Below, piece after piece: positions 9,491 through 18,605 of a stretch of 64,000 bases of DNA (position 1 is its first letter; every line of letters begins with the position of its first letter). The translations under genes and the position numbers were made by a program. The DNA lies in assembly GCF_902832845.1 (NCBI RefSeq), contig NZ_CADFDB010000001.1:930001-994000 (forward strand). The letters run 5' to 3'. This stretch comes from Burkholderia metallica (GTDB lineage Bacteria > Pseudomonadota > Gammaproteobacteria > Burkholderiales > Burkholderiaceae). The notes beneath the pieces are model-generated. The model was not told the DNA's origin, did no database searches, and worked only from the letters and a program-made list of their open reading frames with translations.

Positions 9491-10087
9491 ATGCCGAAAT
9501 CGTTCCAGCGTGTCACCCTTCATGTTGCGCTTCAGCGCATCGATCCGCCGATCTGGCGTCAGATCGAAGTCGAAGGAACCGAATCTCTACGCAAGTTGCA
9601 TCACATTCTGCAGGCGGCTTTCGGATGGGAAGACACCCATCTGCACGACTTCCTGATCGACGGCATGACCTACGCCATGTTCGAGGTTGACGACGTGGCG
9701 GACTTCGCCGACCTGAGCACGACCGCCGACGACCGGAAGATACGTCTGCAGACGGTCGTGAAGCCGGGTTCACGCTTCGTTTACCGATACGACTACGGAG
9801 ACGGCTGGAATCACACCGTCGTCGTCGAGAAGATGGAAAAGATCGAGGGCGAACCGTGGGGAGAAGCCCGGGTCATAGACGGCGCTCGTGCTTGTCCGCC
9901 GGAGGACGTGGGCGGCCCGGCGGCCTATGAGGCGTTCCTGAATACGTTATCGAACGACCCCGGCAGCGAAAAGGCAGAACGTTACCGAAACTGGATCGGC
10001 CCGGGCTTCGACGCGGAATTGTTCGATTTGCGTGCTGCCAATGCGGCGCTGTTACGCATGGCTTCCAATCGCTGGGGCAACCGCTAA
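9491..10087 (+). CDS. Plasmid pRiA4b ORF-3-like protein
   Basis: Protein of 198 residues belonging to the pRiA4b ORF-3 family, which is common on plasmids and in genomic islands but has no settled function. Recognisable family features are the opening strand LHVALQRIDPPIWRQIEV, HHILQAAFGWEDTHLHDF, and the central YRYDYGDGWNHTVVVE. The last third (ACPPEDVGGPAAYEAFL) is also characteristic. The start ATG has GGAGAG a few bases upstream. No partner gene is next to it; the insertion sequence 200 bases downstream and its orphan status suggest it arrived or remained as accessory DNA. The gene looks intact. Confidence 0.9.
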   Translation: MPKSFQRVTLHVALQRIDPPIWRQIEVEGTESLRKLHHILQAAFGWEDTHLHDFLIDGMTYAMFEVDDVADFADLSTTADDRKIRLQTVVKPGSRFVYRYDYGDGWNHTVVVEKMEKIEGEPWGEARVIDGARACPPEDVGGPAAYEAFLNTLSNDPGSEKAERYRNWIGPGFDAELFDLRAANAALLRMASNRWGNR

Positions 10088-10296
10088 TACACATTGCGTC
10101 GAGACTCCCACCAGCTTGAAGGCGGAGCCGTCTGGACGTGGACGTCGTGACTCTGACGAGATAGCCAGCTGCCGGCAGGAAGTTTTGGCGCCACGCCGAT
10201 AGGTACCAGCTACGGAGCCCAGCGGGCACTGCAGGAGCCGATCCACGGCTCGGAACGCGACATTACAACTTTGCTCCCACACACGTGTCATACCCG

Positions 10297-10340
10297 GATT
10301 CAAATGTCCACCTTCCAGCTATTTAAAAATGTCCGGTTTT
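10297..10340. repeat. Left terminal inverted-repeat region of the insertion sequence
   Basis: Reads GATTCAAATGTCC at the outside and AAAATGTCCGGTTTT inside, matching in inverted orientation the right end at 11921-11963. The doubled AAATGTCC in each end is likely the transposase-binding repeat. Confidence 0.75.
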
Positions 10341-10379
10341 AAGGTGGGTTTTGCTACGTCTGTTTCCTCGTTTTGAGCG

Positions 10380-11870
10380 TTACACAGTGTCGAAGGTCGG
10401 CGCCTGAACGGGCAGGGCGCTCACGGTTGTTTCTCCAGCCTTTGCAGACCGACGGCCAGGTTTATTTGCCGGCTTTGCGGTTCGCCGACGCTGCGCCAGA
10501 TCCACGATCACATGCTCGACGTCGGCCTGCGTGATCTCGCATTGCTTCTTCTTGCCCGCTTGGGGTTCGTTTCGGTCGGTCCGGGTTGAGTCGCCTCGAT
10601 GTGTTCGAGACGGAGCTTTGCCGATTCGACTGTTATCGCGTTGCGCCTGAAGGGCTTGCGCGACCTGCAGCACATGGCTCAAGCGCTTGTGCTCGACGAC
10701 GGCACCTTGATCGATTTCAGCCAGGCGATCGTACTGCCGGCAGCGCAACACACGATCGTCAGCCCGGATTTCGATCCGCCCATCCGGGTACTCCCAGACC
10801 TCGATCTGGCGGTCGATCAACTTCCGGTTCTCCGGCGTGTCTTCCAGCAAGTACATCACCCGGTCGTACTGAACCGTGAGCGACTTCGTCACTTTGCGCG
10901 GCTCGCGCCACGTCAGCACCAAGTCGAGACTCTCGTCAGGCCGCAGCGGCCGGTGTGCATTGAAGTCGCTCTTCGGCGGCTTCGCGAAGCGTGCGTTGTA
11001 GGCGGCCATGAAGGAGGGCGCGTAAGCGTTGGCGTCGGCCACCGTGTTGATCCCGCGCAATCGCATCTCCTTGACCAATCGATCCTGCAACGTCAGGTGC
11101 GCGCGCTCGACACGTCCCTTGGCCGAACTGCTGTTCGCGCAGAACGTGTCGATGTTCAGCTCATACATCGCCCGGCCGAACGGCGTCACGCGATTGCCTG
11201 TCTTGCCGGGCGCCGTGACGCGGAACACGCTCGCCTTGTCGCTATAGAACGCCCCCGGCTTGCCATGGCGCTCGATGTACGTCCGTGTGGCCTCGAAGTA
11301 GCTGAAGGTCGATTCGGTCTGCGTGAAGTGCAGCATCATCAATCGGCTCGTCGCGTCGTCCACATACACCAGCAGCGTGCAGGCCGGCGCCCGTTCCTCG
11401 AACCATCGATGGTCGCTGCCGTCGATCTGGATCAGTTCACCCAGGCACGCCCGGCGCGCTCGCGGTTGGTAGACCTTCGGCGGTCGTTGCCGACGCGGAA
11501 TCCAGAGCCCGGCGTCCGTCATCAGCTTCCTGACGGTTTCCTTGGCCAGCCGAATGCCGTGACACTCCCAGAGCTTCTCGCAGGCCAGCGTCGGCCCGAA
11601 ATCGGCGTAGCGATCTCGGATGATCGACAGGGCCCGGTCGGCGGCTCCTGGATCCAGACGACGGTTGCCGGGCTTCGCTCGATGTCCCGACACCAAGCCC
11701 GCCGGACCGTGCTCACGCAGCCGGGCGACCAGCCGCCGAATCTGCCGTGTCGTCAACTCCAGCCGTTCGGCCGCACGCCATGGCTTGAGCTTGCCGTCGG
11801 CTACGTCCTGAATGACCTTGAACCTGTCCAGCTCGCGCATCGTCATCGTGATCCGCTCCGTTGCAGCCAT
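10380..11870 (-). CDS. DDE transposase of the insertion sequence
   Basis: Transposase of 496 residues that would cut and join the element ends. An N-terminal helix-turn-helix (about residues 20-60, ...LTTRQIRRLVARLREHG) precedes an integrase-core domain with an intact acidic triad: Asp150 (IQIDGSDH), Asp211 (YSDKAS) and Glu255 (KGRVERAH). The C-terminal third is basic and low in motifs. It resembles the proteins usually filed as ISNCY-family transposases. The ATG has GGAGG five bases upstream. No frameshift or stop is seen, so the element may still be active. Confidence 0.93.
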   Translation of the reverse strand: MAATERITMTMRELDRFKVIQDVADGKLKPWRAAERLELTTRQIRRLVARLREHGPAGLVSGHRAKPGNRRLDPGAADRALSIIRDRYADFGPTLACEKLWECHGIRLAKETVRKLMTDAGLWIPRRQRPPKVYQPRARRACLGELIQIDGSDHRWFEERAPACTLLVYVDDATSRLMMLHFTQTESTFSYFEATRTYIERHGKPGAFYSDKASVFRVTAPGKTGNRVTPFGRAMYELNIDTFCANSSSAKGRVERAHLTLQDRLVKEMRLRGINTVADANAYAPSFMAAYNARFAKPPKSDFNAHRPLRPDESLDLVLTWREPRKVTKSLTVQYDRVMYLLEDTPENRKLIDRQIEVWEYPDGRIEIRADDRVLRCRQYDRLAEIDQGAVVEHKRLSHVLQVAQALQAQRDNSRIGKAPSRTHRGDSTRTDRNEPQAGKKKQCEITQADVEHVIVDLAQRRRTAKPANKPGRRSAKAGETTVSALPVQAPTFDTV

Positions 11871-11920
11871 CGCAGCCTCCGGCGCCGGACACCCGGCGGC
11901 CGGACAGCTTACGCGGCCCG

Positions 11921-11963
11921 AAAAGCGGACATTTCCATGTAGCCAAAAGCGGACATTTCAATC
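11921..11963. repeat. Right terminal inverted-repeat region of the insertion sequence
   Basis: Contains AAAAGCGGACATTTCC and AAAAGCGGACATTTCAATC, two near-identical copies 26 bases apart and inverted relative to the left end. They lie upstream of the transposase start, so they probably also flank its promoter. Confidence 0.75.
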
Positions 11964-12217
11964 TAGCCACTACAACACGAACAAGTGATAATTCACGTTA
12001 TGTAAAATCAATTTGTGGTCGCGCCAGATAGATCACCTTGAGTTTCATCATCTGCCGCGCTACATCGCCGCTCGCAGAAATCCGTATGGACTCCAGGTCG
12101 TCCGCCACGGCACGGCCGTCCAAGTTTTCGAGGCGTACTTCGCGACGCGCCGTCCGCGATCGCGCTCCGAGCGACACGTGCTCACTCGGCAGCGATCGAT
12201 GCGTGCCGGCGGGGGCG

Positions 12218-13696
12218 TCAGGCGCCCGCTTCAAGCGACGCGACTTTGTTGCGCCCCGTTTCCTTCGCGTGGTACAGCGCCTCGTCGGCGGCCTTGATCA
12301 CCGACTCGACTTCCCCGTCCTGCCCGGGCGCCCAGCTTGCGACGCCGATGCTCGCGGTGACGCGCCCGAATTCGCTTTCCGCATGTTCGATCGCGAGCCC
12401 GTCGATGGCGGCACGAATGCGCTCGGCGATCTCGGTCGCGCCCGTCGCCGGCGTATCGGGCAGGATCACGACGAATTCCTCGCCGCCATAGCGGGCCGCG
12501 GTGTCCGCGGGCCGCCGGATGTTGTCGCCGATGCATCGCGCAACGGCCGCCAGCGCGTCGTCGCCGGCCTGGTGCCCATAGGTGTCGTTGTAGGCCTTGA
12601 AGCGGTCGACGTCGACGAACAGCAGCGAAAACACCGAGCGGGCACGGCGCGCGCGACGCCATTCGCGGTCCAGCACTTCCCCGAACGAGCGGCGATTGTT
12701 GAGCCCGGTGAGGCCGTCGGTGCGCGCGAGCATGACCAGCTCGGATTCGGCCCGCATCCGGCGCCGCAGCTGGGTGCCCAGCAAAAACGACAGCACGATG
12801 AACGCCGCGCCGAAGGTCGCCACCAGCGCGCCGATCGTGATCGCGCGGTGCCGCCAGGCGGCGTAGATGTCCTGCTCCGCCTCGGCGACCATGATGATCA
12901 GCGGCAGGTGCGGCAGCGTCTTGAAGTAGTACAGGCGGCGCACGTTGTCGATCGTCGAGGTTTCGAGGAACGAGCCTTCCGGCGCGCTCAGGAAGTGGCG
13001 AAACGTCGCCGCATGGCTGATGTCGCGACCGATGGTGTGCACGTCGTACGGCTGGCGCATGAACATGATGCCGTCCGTGCCGATCAGCGAAATCGCGCCG
13101 TGCGAGCCGAGCGCGAGCCCGGCGAACAGCGTGTGGAAATATTCGAGATTGACCGCGATGATCACGATGCCGCCGAACGAGCCGTCCGGATTCGACACGC
13201 GGCGTGTCAGCGCCACGCTGAGCGAGCCGCCGCGCAGGCGGGACTCAAACGGATCGCTGATGTACAGCCTGGCATTCGGATTGTCGCGGTGAACCGTAAA
13301 GTATTTGCGGTCGCCGAAGTTGCCCTTTCGCGGCACGTCGTTGGCCGAGTCGAGGATGATGTTGCCGGCCGAATCCAGCACGAGCATCGAGCCGAGAAAT
13401 TGCGCGGTCATCGCGTGGTCGAACAGGATGCTGCGCCGCAAGGACGGCGAGGCCGCCATCACGTCCGGCCGCTGGAGACCCTGGATCACCGCGTCCAGCG
13501 ACAGGCCGTACAGTTCGATATTGCGTTCGATGTCGCGCTCGGCGACGAGCGCGAGATTGCGCGACGTATCGCGTGCGCGATCGAGCGCATCGTGACGGCT
13601 CTGAAACAACTGCAACACGCAGAGGCCCATCAGCGCGCACGCTATCAAGGTCCCCGCGAGCACAACGTAGTACGGCGCTGCCGAGCGCGGATGCAT
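12218..13696 (-). CDS. Membrane diguanylate cyclase with Cache sensor
   Basis: Predicted to make the second messenger cyclic di-GMP in response to an extracytoplasmic signal. Membrane segments at about residues 8-31 and 285-309 bracket a periplasmic dCache-type sensor (DSAGNIILDS, RKYFTVHRD, KTLPHLPLIIMV). The cytoplasmic GGDEF domain has active-site GGEEF at 404-408 and a product-inhibition I-site RPAD at 395-398, so it is expected to be active and feedback-controlled. Length 492 residues. No EAL domain. It lies 240 bases from the insertion sequence and alone on its strand. Ligand unknown. Confidence 0.94.
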   Translation of the reverse strand: MHPRSAAPYYVVLAGTLIACALMGLCVLQLFQSRHDALDRARDTSRNLALVAERDIERNIELYGLSLDAVIQGLQRPDVMAASPSLRRSILFDHAMTAQFLGSMLVLDSAGNIILDSANDVPRKGNFGDRKYFTVHRDNPNARLYISDPFESRLRGGSLSVALTRRVSNPDGSFGGIVIIAVNLEYFHTLFAGLALGSHGAISLIGTDGIMFMRQPYDVHTIGRDISHAATFRHFLSAPEGSFLETSTIDNVRRLYYFKTLPHLPLIIMVAEAEQDIYAAWRHRAITIGALVATFGAAFIVLSFLLGTQLRRRMRAESELVMLARTDGLTGLNNRRSFGEVLDREWRRARRARSVFSLLFVDVDRFKAYNDTYGHQAGDDALAAVARCIGDNIRRPADTAARYGGEEFVVILPDTPATGATEIAERIRAAIDGLAIEHAESEFGRVTASIGVASWAPGQDGEVESVIKAADEALYHAKETGRNKVASLEAGA

Positions 13697-14154
13697 CCGT
13701 TTCCTCTCAGTTTGGGCCGACGCTGACGCCCCCGGCCGTTATGGTTTCGTCTGAACAACCTATACCAAAAAGTGCGGCACTCGGGTACGAGGTGCAGTCC
13801 GTACTTGTCAGGTGGCCGGCGACGTCACCCGAGCGCCGTCGGGCAGATGTCGGCACCGGGTCCCGGCGGCAAATCACCGAGAAGCGGCGCATAGCGTGTG
13901 TCGTTGCCGCCGATGAAATCGGAATAATCACAACGAATGATACGTTTATTGAAATGGTCGACCATTTGCCGTTCGAATCTACCACCGACGGGAAATCCGG
14001 ATGAACGCCTTCGACAAACCACACCTGGGCGTTGACAACTACCTTTGATCGATTTATTTCAATGACATTGTCTTGCAAACGACGAGACAAACCATGATTA
14101 TTTCATTTTCATGCCTTCAGTTTAATTTCACACAACAGAAAAAAGATATCGTTC
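13697..14154. other. AT-richer promoter/intergenic stretch
   Basis: Divergent gap of 458 bases between the cyclase and the OmpA-domain gene. The right two thirds (from about 13880) is distinctly richer in A/T than its surroundings, like the gene that follows. No convincing coding frame, tRNA or repeat was seen; short frames on both strands lack ribosome sites and recognisable motifs. Confidence 0.4.
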
Positions 14155-15678
14155 ATGTCGACAAACAATCACGGGGATCCAGCGAGCGAAGTCGAACGAG
14201 CAGATCTCCTCGCAAAACGAATCGATGCATTCAGTAATCTGGCGTCGTTTTCGTACAAATTTGCAGCGGCCGCCGGAGCGTTGATCACACTCGGCTACCT
14301 GTTCAACATCAAGTTCTTTCCTTCCGGATTGACGCCCGGGGAAGTCGTTTTCTTCGTTTTCGTGGCAATTGCCTTCGGCTTCGTCTATGTCGTGCTGTTG
14401 ATGTATGGCGCCATTTCGTCGATATGGCTTGTTCATTTGATCAGTTTTTCGGAGCGCTTATACAACCGTCCACCTCAAACGATTCCTGCCGCCAACTGGC
14501 CGTCGCTCAGAAAACTGATATCCGAAAGAAAGGTCAAGAAATGTGCGAGAGTCCGATGGGCTGTATTGACGAAATTCCGGGAGAGTCGCAAGCAGGTGCG
14601 GGTGAAACGAAAGGCATCCGGCGAGACGCAATATTCGATACCACGCGAAGTCCAGGGCGGCGCCTACCTGTTCATGTCGGTCGTGATGTTTGCAATGATG
14701 GCCCTGCTTGCCTGGCTCTATCGCGACATGTCATTAACAAGGCTGTTGATTTCGTTCTTCCTGGCTGGTTTTATCGCATTGATCATCACGGGCCTTCCAG
14801 CCGAGCGCCTTGGATTCCCTACGTTCAACGATAAAAATTCGCGGCCGCCGGCGTGGGGTCGCTGGCTATTGGTCGCGATACTTCCACTGGGTATCGTGCT
14901 CCTCTTCGGCGGCCCGCAGCCGCTGCTGAATCTGGTATTCGAAAGGCTCGGCATTCGCATTCCTGACGTCAGCATTGAAGTCAACGAAGCCGAACGGGGC
15001 GCACTGGAGCGTATTTCGGACGTCGTCGGGCATCCGATACTGGATTGCCGCCGCCTCGATGGAGGACGATTGCTCATCCACGGCGCGGATGTATTGTGGA
15101 CAGGCGTTGGAAATACTTCGTTCGTGTCCTTCAGTGTGCTTGAGCCGAAGGATAATGTGTTGTTCGGAAACGACCGTCGCGTGCTCCGGCACGCGACATT
15201 GCGCCTGGATACGGGAGCAATGCGCGTGGTTAGCGCAAATCCACCGATCAATCCGTGCTTCGATCTTGCAAACGACATGCTGTTCAAGACCGGAAGCTTC
15301 GAGTTGACCGCGCATGCCCAGACGCAGTTGAAAAGTGTGATGTCCGCTATCGAGGCGTCAGGCAAGCCGACGCGCATCGTCGTGCGCGGGCATAGTGATG
15401 CCAGACGCATCAGTGGACCACTCGCAGAAACGCTTGGAGACAATCAACGATTGTCGGAATTGCGTGCCGGGGCCGTTGCGACCGTGTTGCGCCGGCTGAT
15501 CGACAATCACGACGTCGAGATCGTCTCGGATGGCGCAGGTAGCCGCGAGCCGAAGGTCAAATGCCCGTCAGAGACGTCCGGAACACGTTACGAGGTCGAA
15601 CAATGCAACGCCCCGAATCGTCGTGTGGAAATTCGCGTGACCTACGCTCGCGGAAGTGATAAAGGCGGCTCGAATTAG
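14155..15678 (+). CDS. Polytopic inner-membrane protein with C-terminal OmpA-like domain
   Basis: Unassigned protein of 507 residues. A short cytoplasmic head is followed by membrane segments at about 36-53, 62-86 (perhaps continuing to 98), 169-189, 193-213 and 237-254, with a strongly basic cytoplasmic loop at about 120-160. The C-terminal half is periplasmic and ends in an OmpA/MotB-type peptidoglycan-binding domain: GHSDARRI with the binding Asp, NQRLSELRAGAV, and NRRVEIRV with the Arg. It would tie the inner membrane to the wall. The ribosome site is weak. Base composition is lower in G+C than the neighbours and the insertion sequence is 2.2 kb away, suggesting acquisition. No MotA-, TolR- or T6SS-like partner lies nearby. 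Confidence 0.85.
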   Translation: MSTNNHGDPASEVERADLLAKRIDAFSNLASFSYKFAAAAGALITLGYLFNIKFFPSGLTPGEVVFFVFVAIAFGFVYVVLLMYGAISSIWLVHLISFSERLYNRPPQTIPAANWPSLRKLISERKVKKCARVRWAVLTKFRESRKQVRVKRKASGETQYSIPREVQGGAYLFMSVVMFAMMALLAWLYRDMSLTRLLISFFLAGFIALIITGLPAERLGFPTFNDKNSRPPAWGRWLLVAILPLGIVLLFGGPQPLLNLVFERLGIRIPDVSIEVNEAERGALERISDVVGHPILDCRRLDGGRLLIHGADVLWTGVGNTSFVSFSVLEPKDNVLFGNDRRVLRHATLRLDTGAMRVVSANPPINPCFDLANDMLFKTGSFELTAHAQTQLKSVMSAIEASGKPTRIVVRGHSDARRISGPLAETLGDNQRLSELRAGAVATVLRRLIDNHDVEIVSDGAGSREPKVKCPSETSGTRYEVEQCNAPNRRVEIRVTYARGSDKGGSN

Positions 15679-15688
15679 CCGAGCCGCC
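15664..15688. terminator. Bidirectional hairpin terminator
   Basis: GGCGGCTCG (15664-15672) pairs perfectly with CGAGCCGCC (15680-15688) across a 7-base loop. It spans the stop codon of the OmpA-domain gene and ends six bases before the stop of the convergent aldehyde dehydrogenase. Short T runs follow on both strands, as expected of a shared terminator. Confidence 0.75.
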
Positions 15689-15693
15689 CTGCT

Positions 15694-17292
<1,599 letters not shown>

Positions 17293-18591
17293 TCAGCGCG
17301 CGGCCGCCGTCGCCTTGCGAAGTTTCGCGACGTCCGCCGCCTGCACGGCCGGCGCGCCGTTGTTCCAGCCGGCGCGCATGAACGTCAGCACGTCGGCGAT
17401 CTGCCGGTCGTTCAACTGGTTCGAGAACGCCGGCATCGGATACGCGGACGGCACGCCGCCGATCACGAGCGTGTCGCTGCCGTTCAGCGTCACGTTGATC
17501 AGCGACGACGCATCGGTTTCGAGCACATTCGGATTGCCGGCGAGCGGCGCGAGCAGCGGCGCATAGCCGCGCCCGTCCGCACCGTGGCAATGCAGGCAGT
17601 AAGCGTTATACACCTTCGCGCCCGGATCGGCTGCCGGCCGGCCCAGCGCGGCCTGCGTCGCCTTCGGATCATAGCTGTAAGGCGGCGCGCCCGTGCCGCC
17701 CGCGGCCGGCAACGATTTCAGGTAACGGGAAATCGCCGTCAGATCGTCGTCGGAAAGCGCCTGCGTGCTGTGGTTGACCACGCTGACCATCGAGCCGAAC
17801 GCGGTCGCATGGCGGTTCGCGCCGGTCTTCAGGAACTGCGCGACCTCGGCCTCGTTCCAGCGGCCGAGCCCCGTGTTGTGCTCGCCGGTCAGGTTCGACG
17901 CGAACCAGTTGTCGATCGGCGCGCCGGACAGGAACGCCGCCCCGCTTTCGTCGAGCGCCTTCTCCTGGAAGCCGACACCGCGCGGCGTGTGGCACGACCC
18001 GCAGTGCCCGAGCCCCTGCACCAGATACGCGCCGCGGTTCCACATCGCGTCCTTGGCCGGTTTGTCCGCGTACGGCGTCGTGTCGAGGAACACCATGTTC
18101 CACAACGCGAGCGGCCAGCGCATGTTGAGCGGCCACGGGATGTCGGACGGCCGGTTCGCCTGCTTCACCGGCTCGACACCGTGCATGAAGTACGCGTACA
18201 GCGCCTTCACGTCGTCGTCCTTCAGCTTCGCGTACGACGGATACGGCATCGCCGGGTACAGGTTGTGACCGTCCTTCGCGACGCCCTTGCGCAACGCGCC
18301 GGCGAACTCGGCTTCGGTATAGCCGCCGATGCCCGTCTCCGGATCGGGCGTGATGTTGGTCGTGTAGATCGCGCCCATCGGCGTGACCATCTTCAGACCG
18401 CCGGCGAACGGCGTGCCGCGCGGCGCGGTGTGGCACGCGACGCAGTCGCCCGCTTTCGCGAGATACGCGCCGCGCGCGACGAGCGCGCTGTCGGCCGGTG
18501 CCGTCTGCGCGGCATGGGCGGCCGTGCCGGCGAGCAGCGCCGAGACGGTGAGCAACGACGCGCCGAACCCGTTCAGGGTGATGTTTCGCAT
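17293..18591 (-). CDS. Triheme cytochrome c subunit (dehydrogenase electron acceptor)
   Basis: Periplasmic electron carrier of 432 residues. A Sec signal peptide ends at about residue 28 (GTAAHA). Three covalent haem sites follow: CVACH at 50-54, CGSCH in the middle and CLHCH towards the C-terminus, the arrangement of alcohol/gluconate dehydrogenase cytochrome subunits. The gene lies 14 bases downstream of the molybdenum hydroxylase gene and is very likely in its operon, passing electrons from the Tat-exported Mo enzyme to the respiratory chain. Start chosen at the ATG of the signal peptide with a purine-rich GGGGAGG site at 18598-18604 on the coding strand. Confidence 0.94.
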   Translation of the reverse strand: MRNITLNGFGASLLTVSALLAGTAAHAAQTAPADSALVARGAYLAKAGDCVACHTAPRGTPFAGGLKMVTPMGAIYTTNITPDPETGIGGYTEAEFAGALRKGVAKDGHNLYPAMPYPSYAKLKDDDVKALYAYFMHGVEPVKQANRPSDIPWPLNMRWPLALWNMVFLDTTPYADKPAKDAMWNRGAYLVQGLGHCGSCHTPRGVGFQEKALDESGAAFLSGAPIDNWFASNLTGEHNTGLGRWNEAEVAQFLKTGANRHATAFGSMVSVVNHSTQALSDDDLTAISRYLKSLPAAGGTGAPPYSYDPKATQAALGRPAADPGAKVYNAYCLHCHGADGRGYAPLLAPLAGNPNVLETDASSLINVTLNGSDTLVIGGVPSAYPMPAFSNQLNDRQIADVLTFMRAGWNNGAPAVQAADVAKLRKATAAAR

Positions 18592-18605
18592 GGTTGTGCC
18601 TCCCC

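Larger units (their letters stand above)
10286..11974. mobile_element. Complete insertion sequence (ISNCY-like), 1689 bp, with 5-bp target duplication
   Basis: The element is bounded by ACACG at 10281-10285 and again at 11975-11979, a direct repeat fitting a target-site duplication. Its ends begin TGT and finish ACA. The terminal regions are imperfect inverted repeats, each carrying AAATGTCC twice at about 25-base spacing: left about 10297-10340, right about 11921-11963. A single transposase gene on the minus strand fills the inside. The family assignment is from the transposase and is less certain than the boundaries. Confidence 0.85.

Noticed and set aside
11998-12234. Minus-strand frame ending MKLKVIYLARPQIDFT beside the insertion sequence, considered as a truncated gene
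   Set aside because: It stops before the element border and no matching continuation exists on the other side; too short to call.
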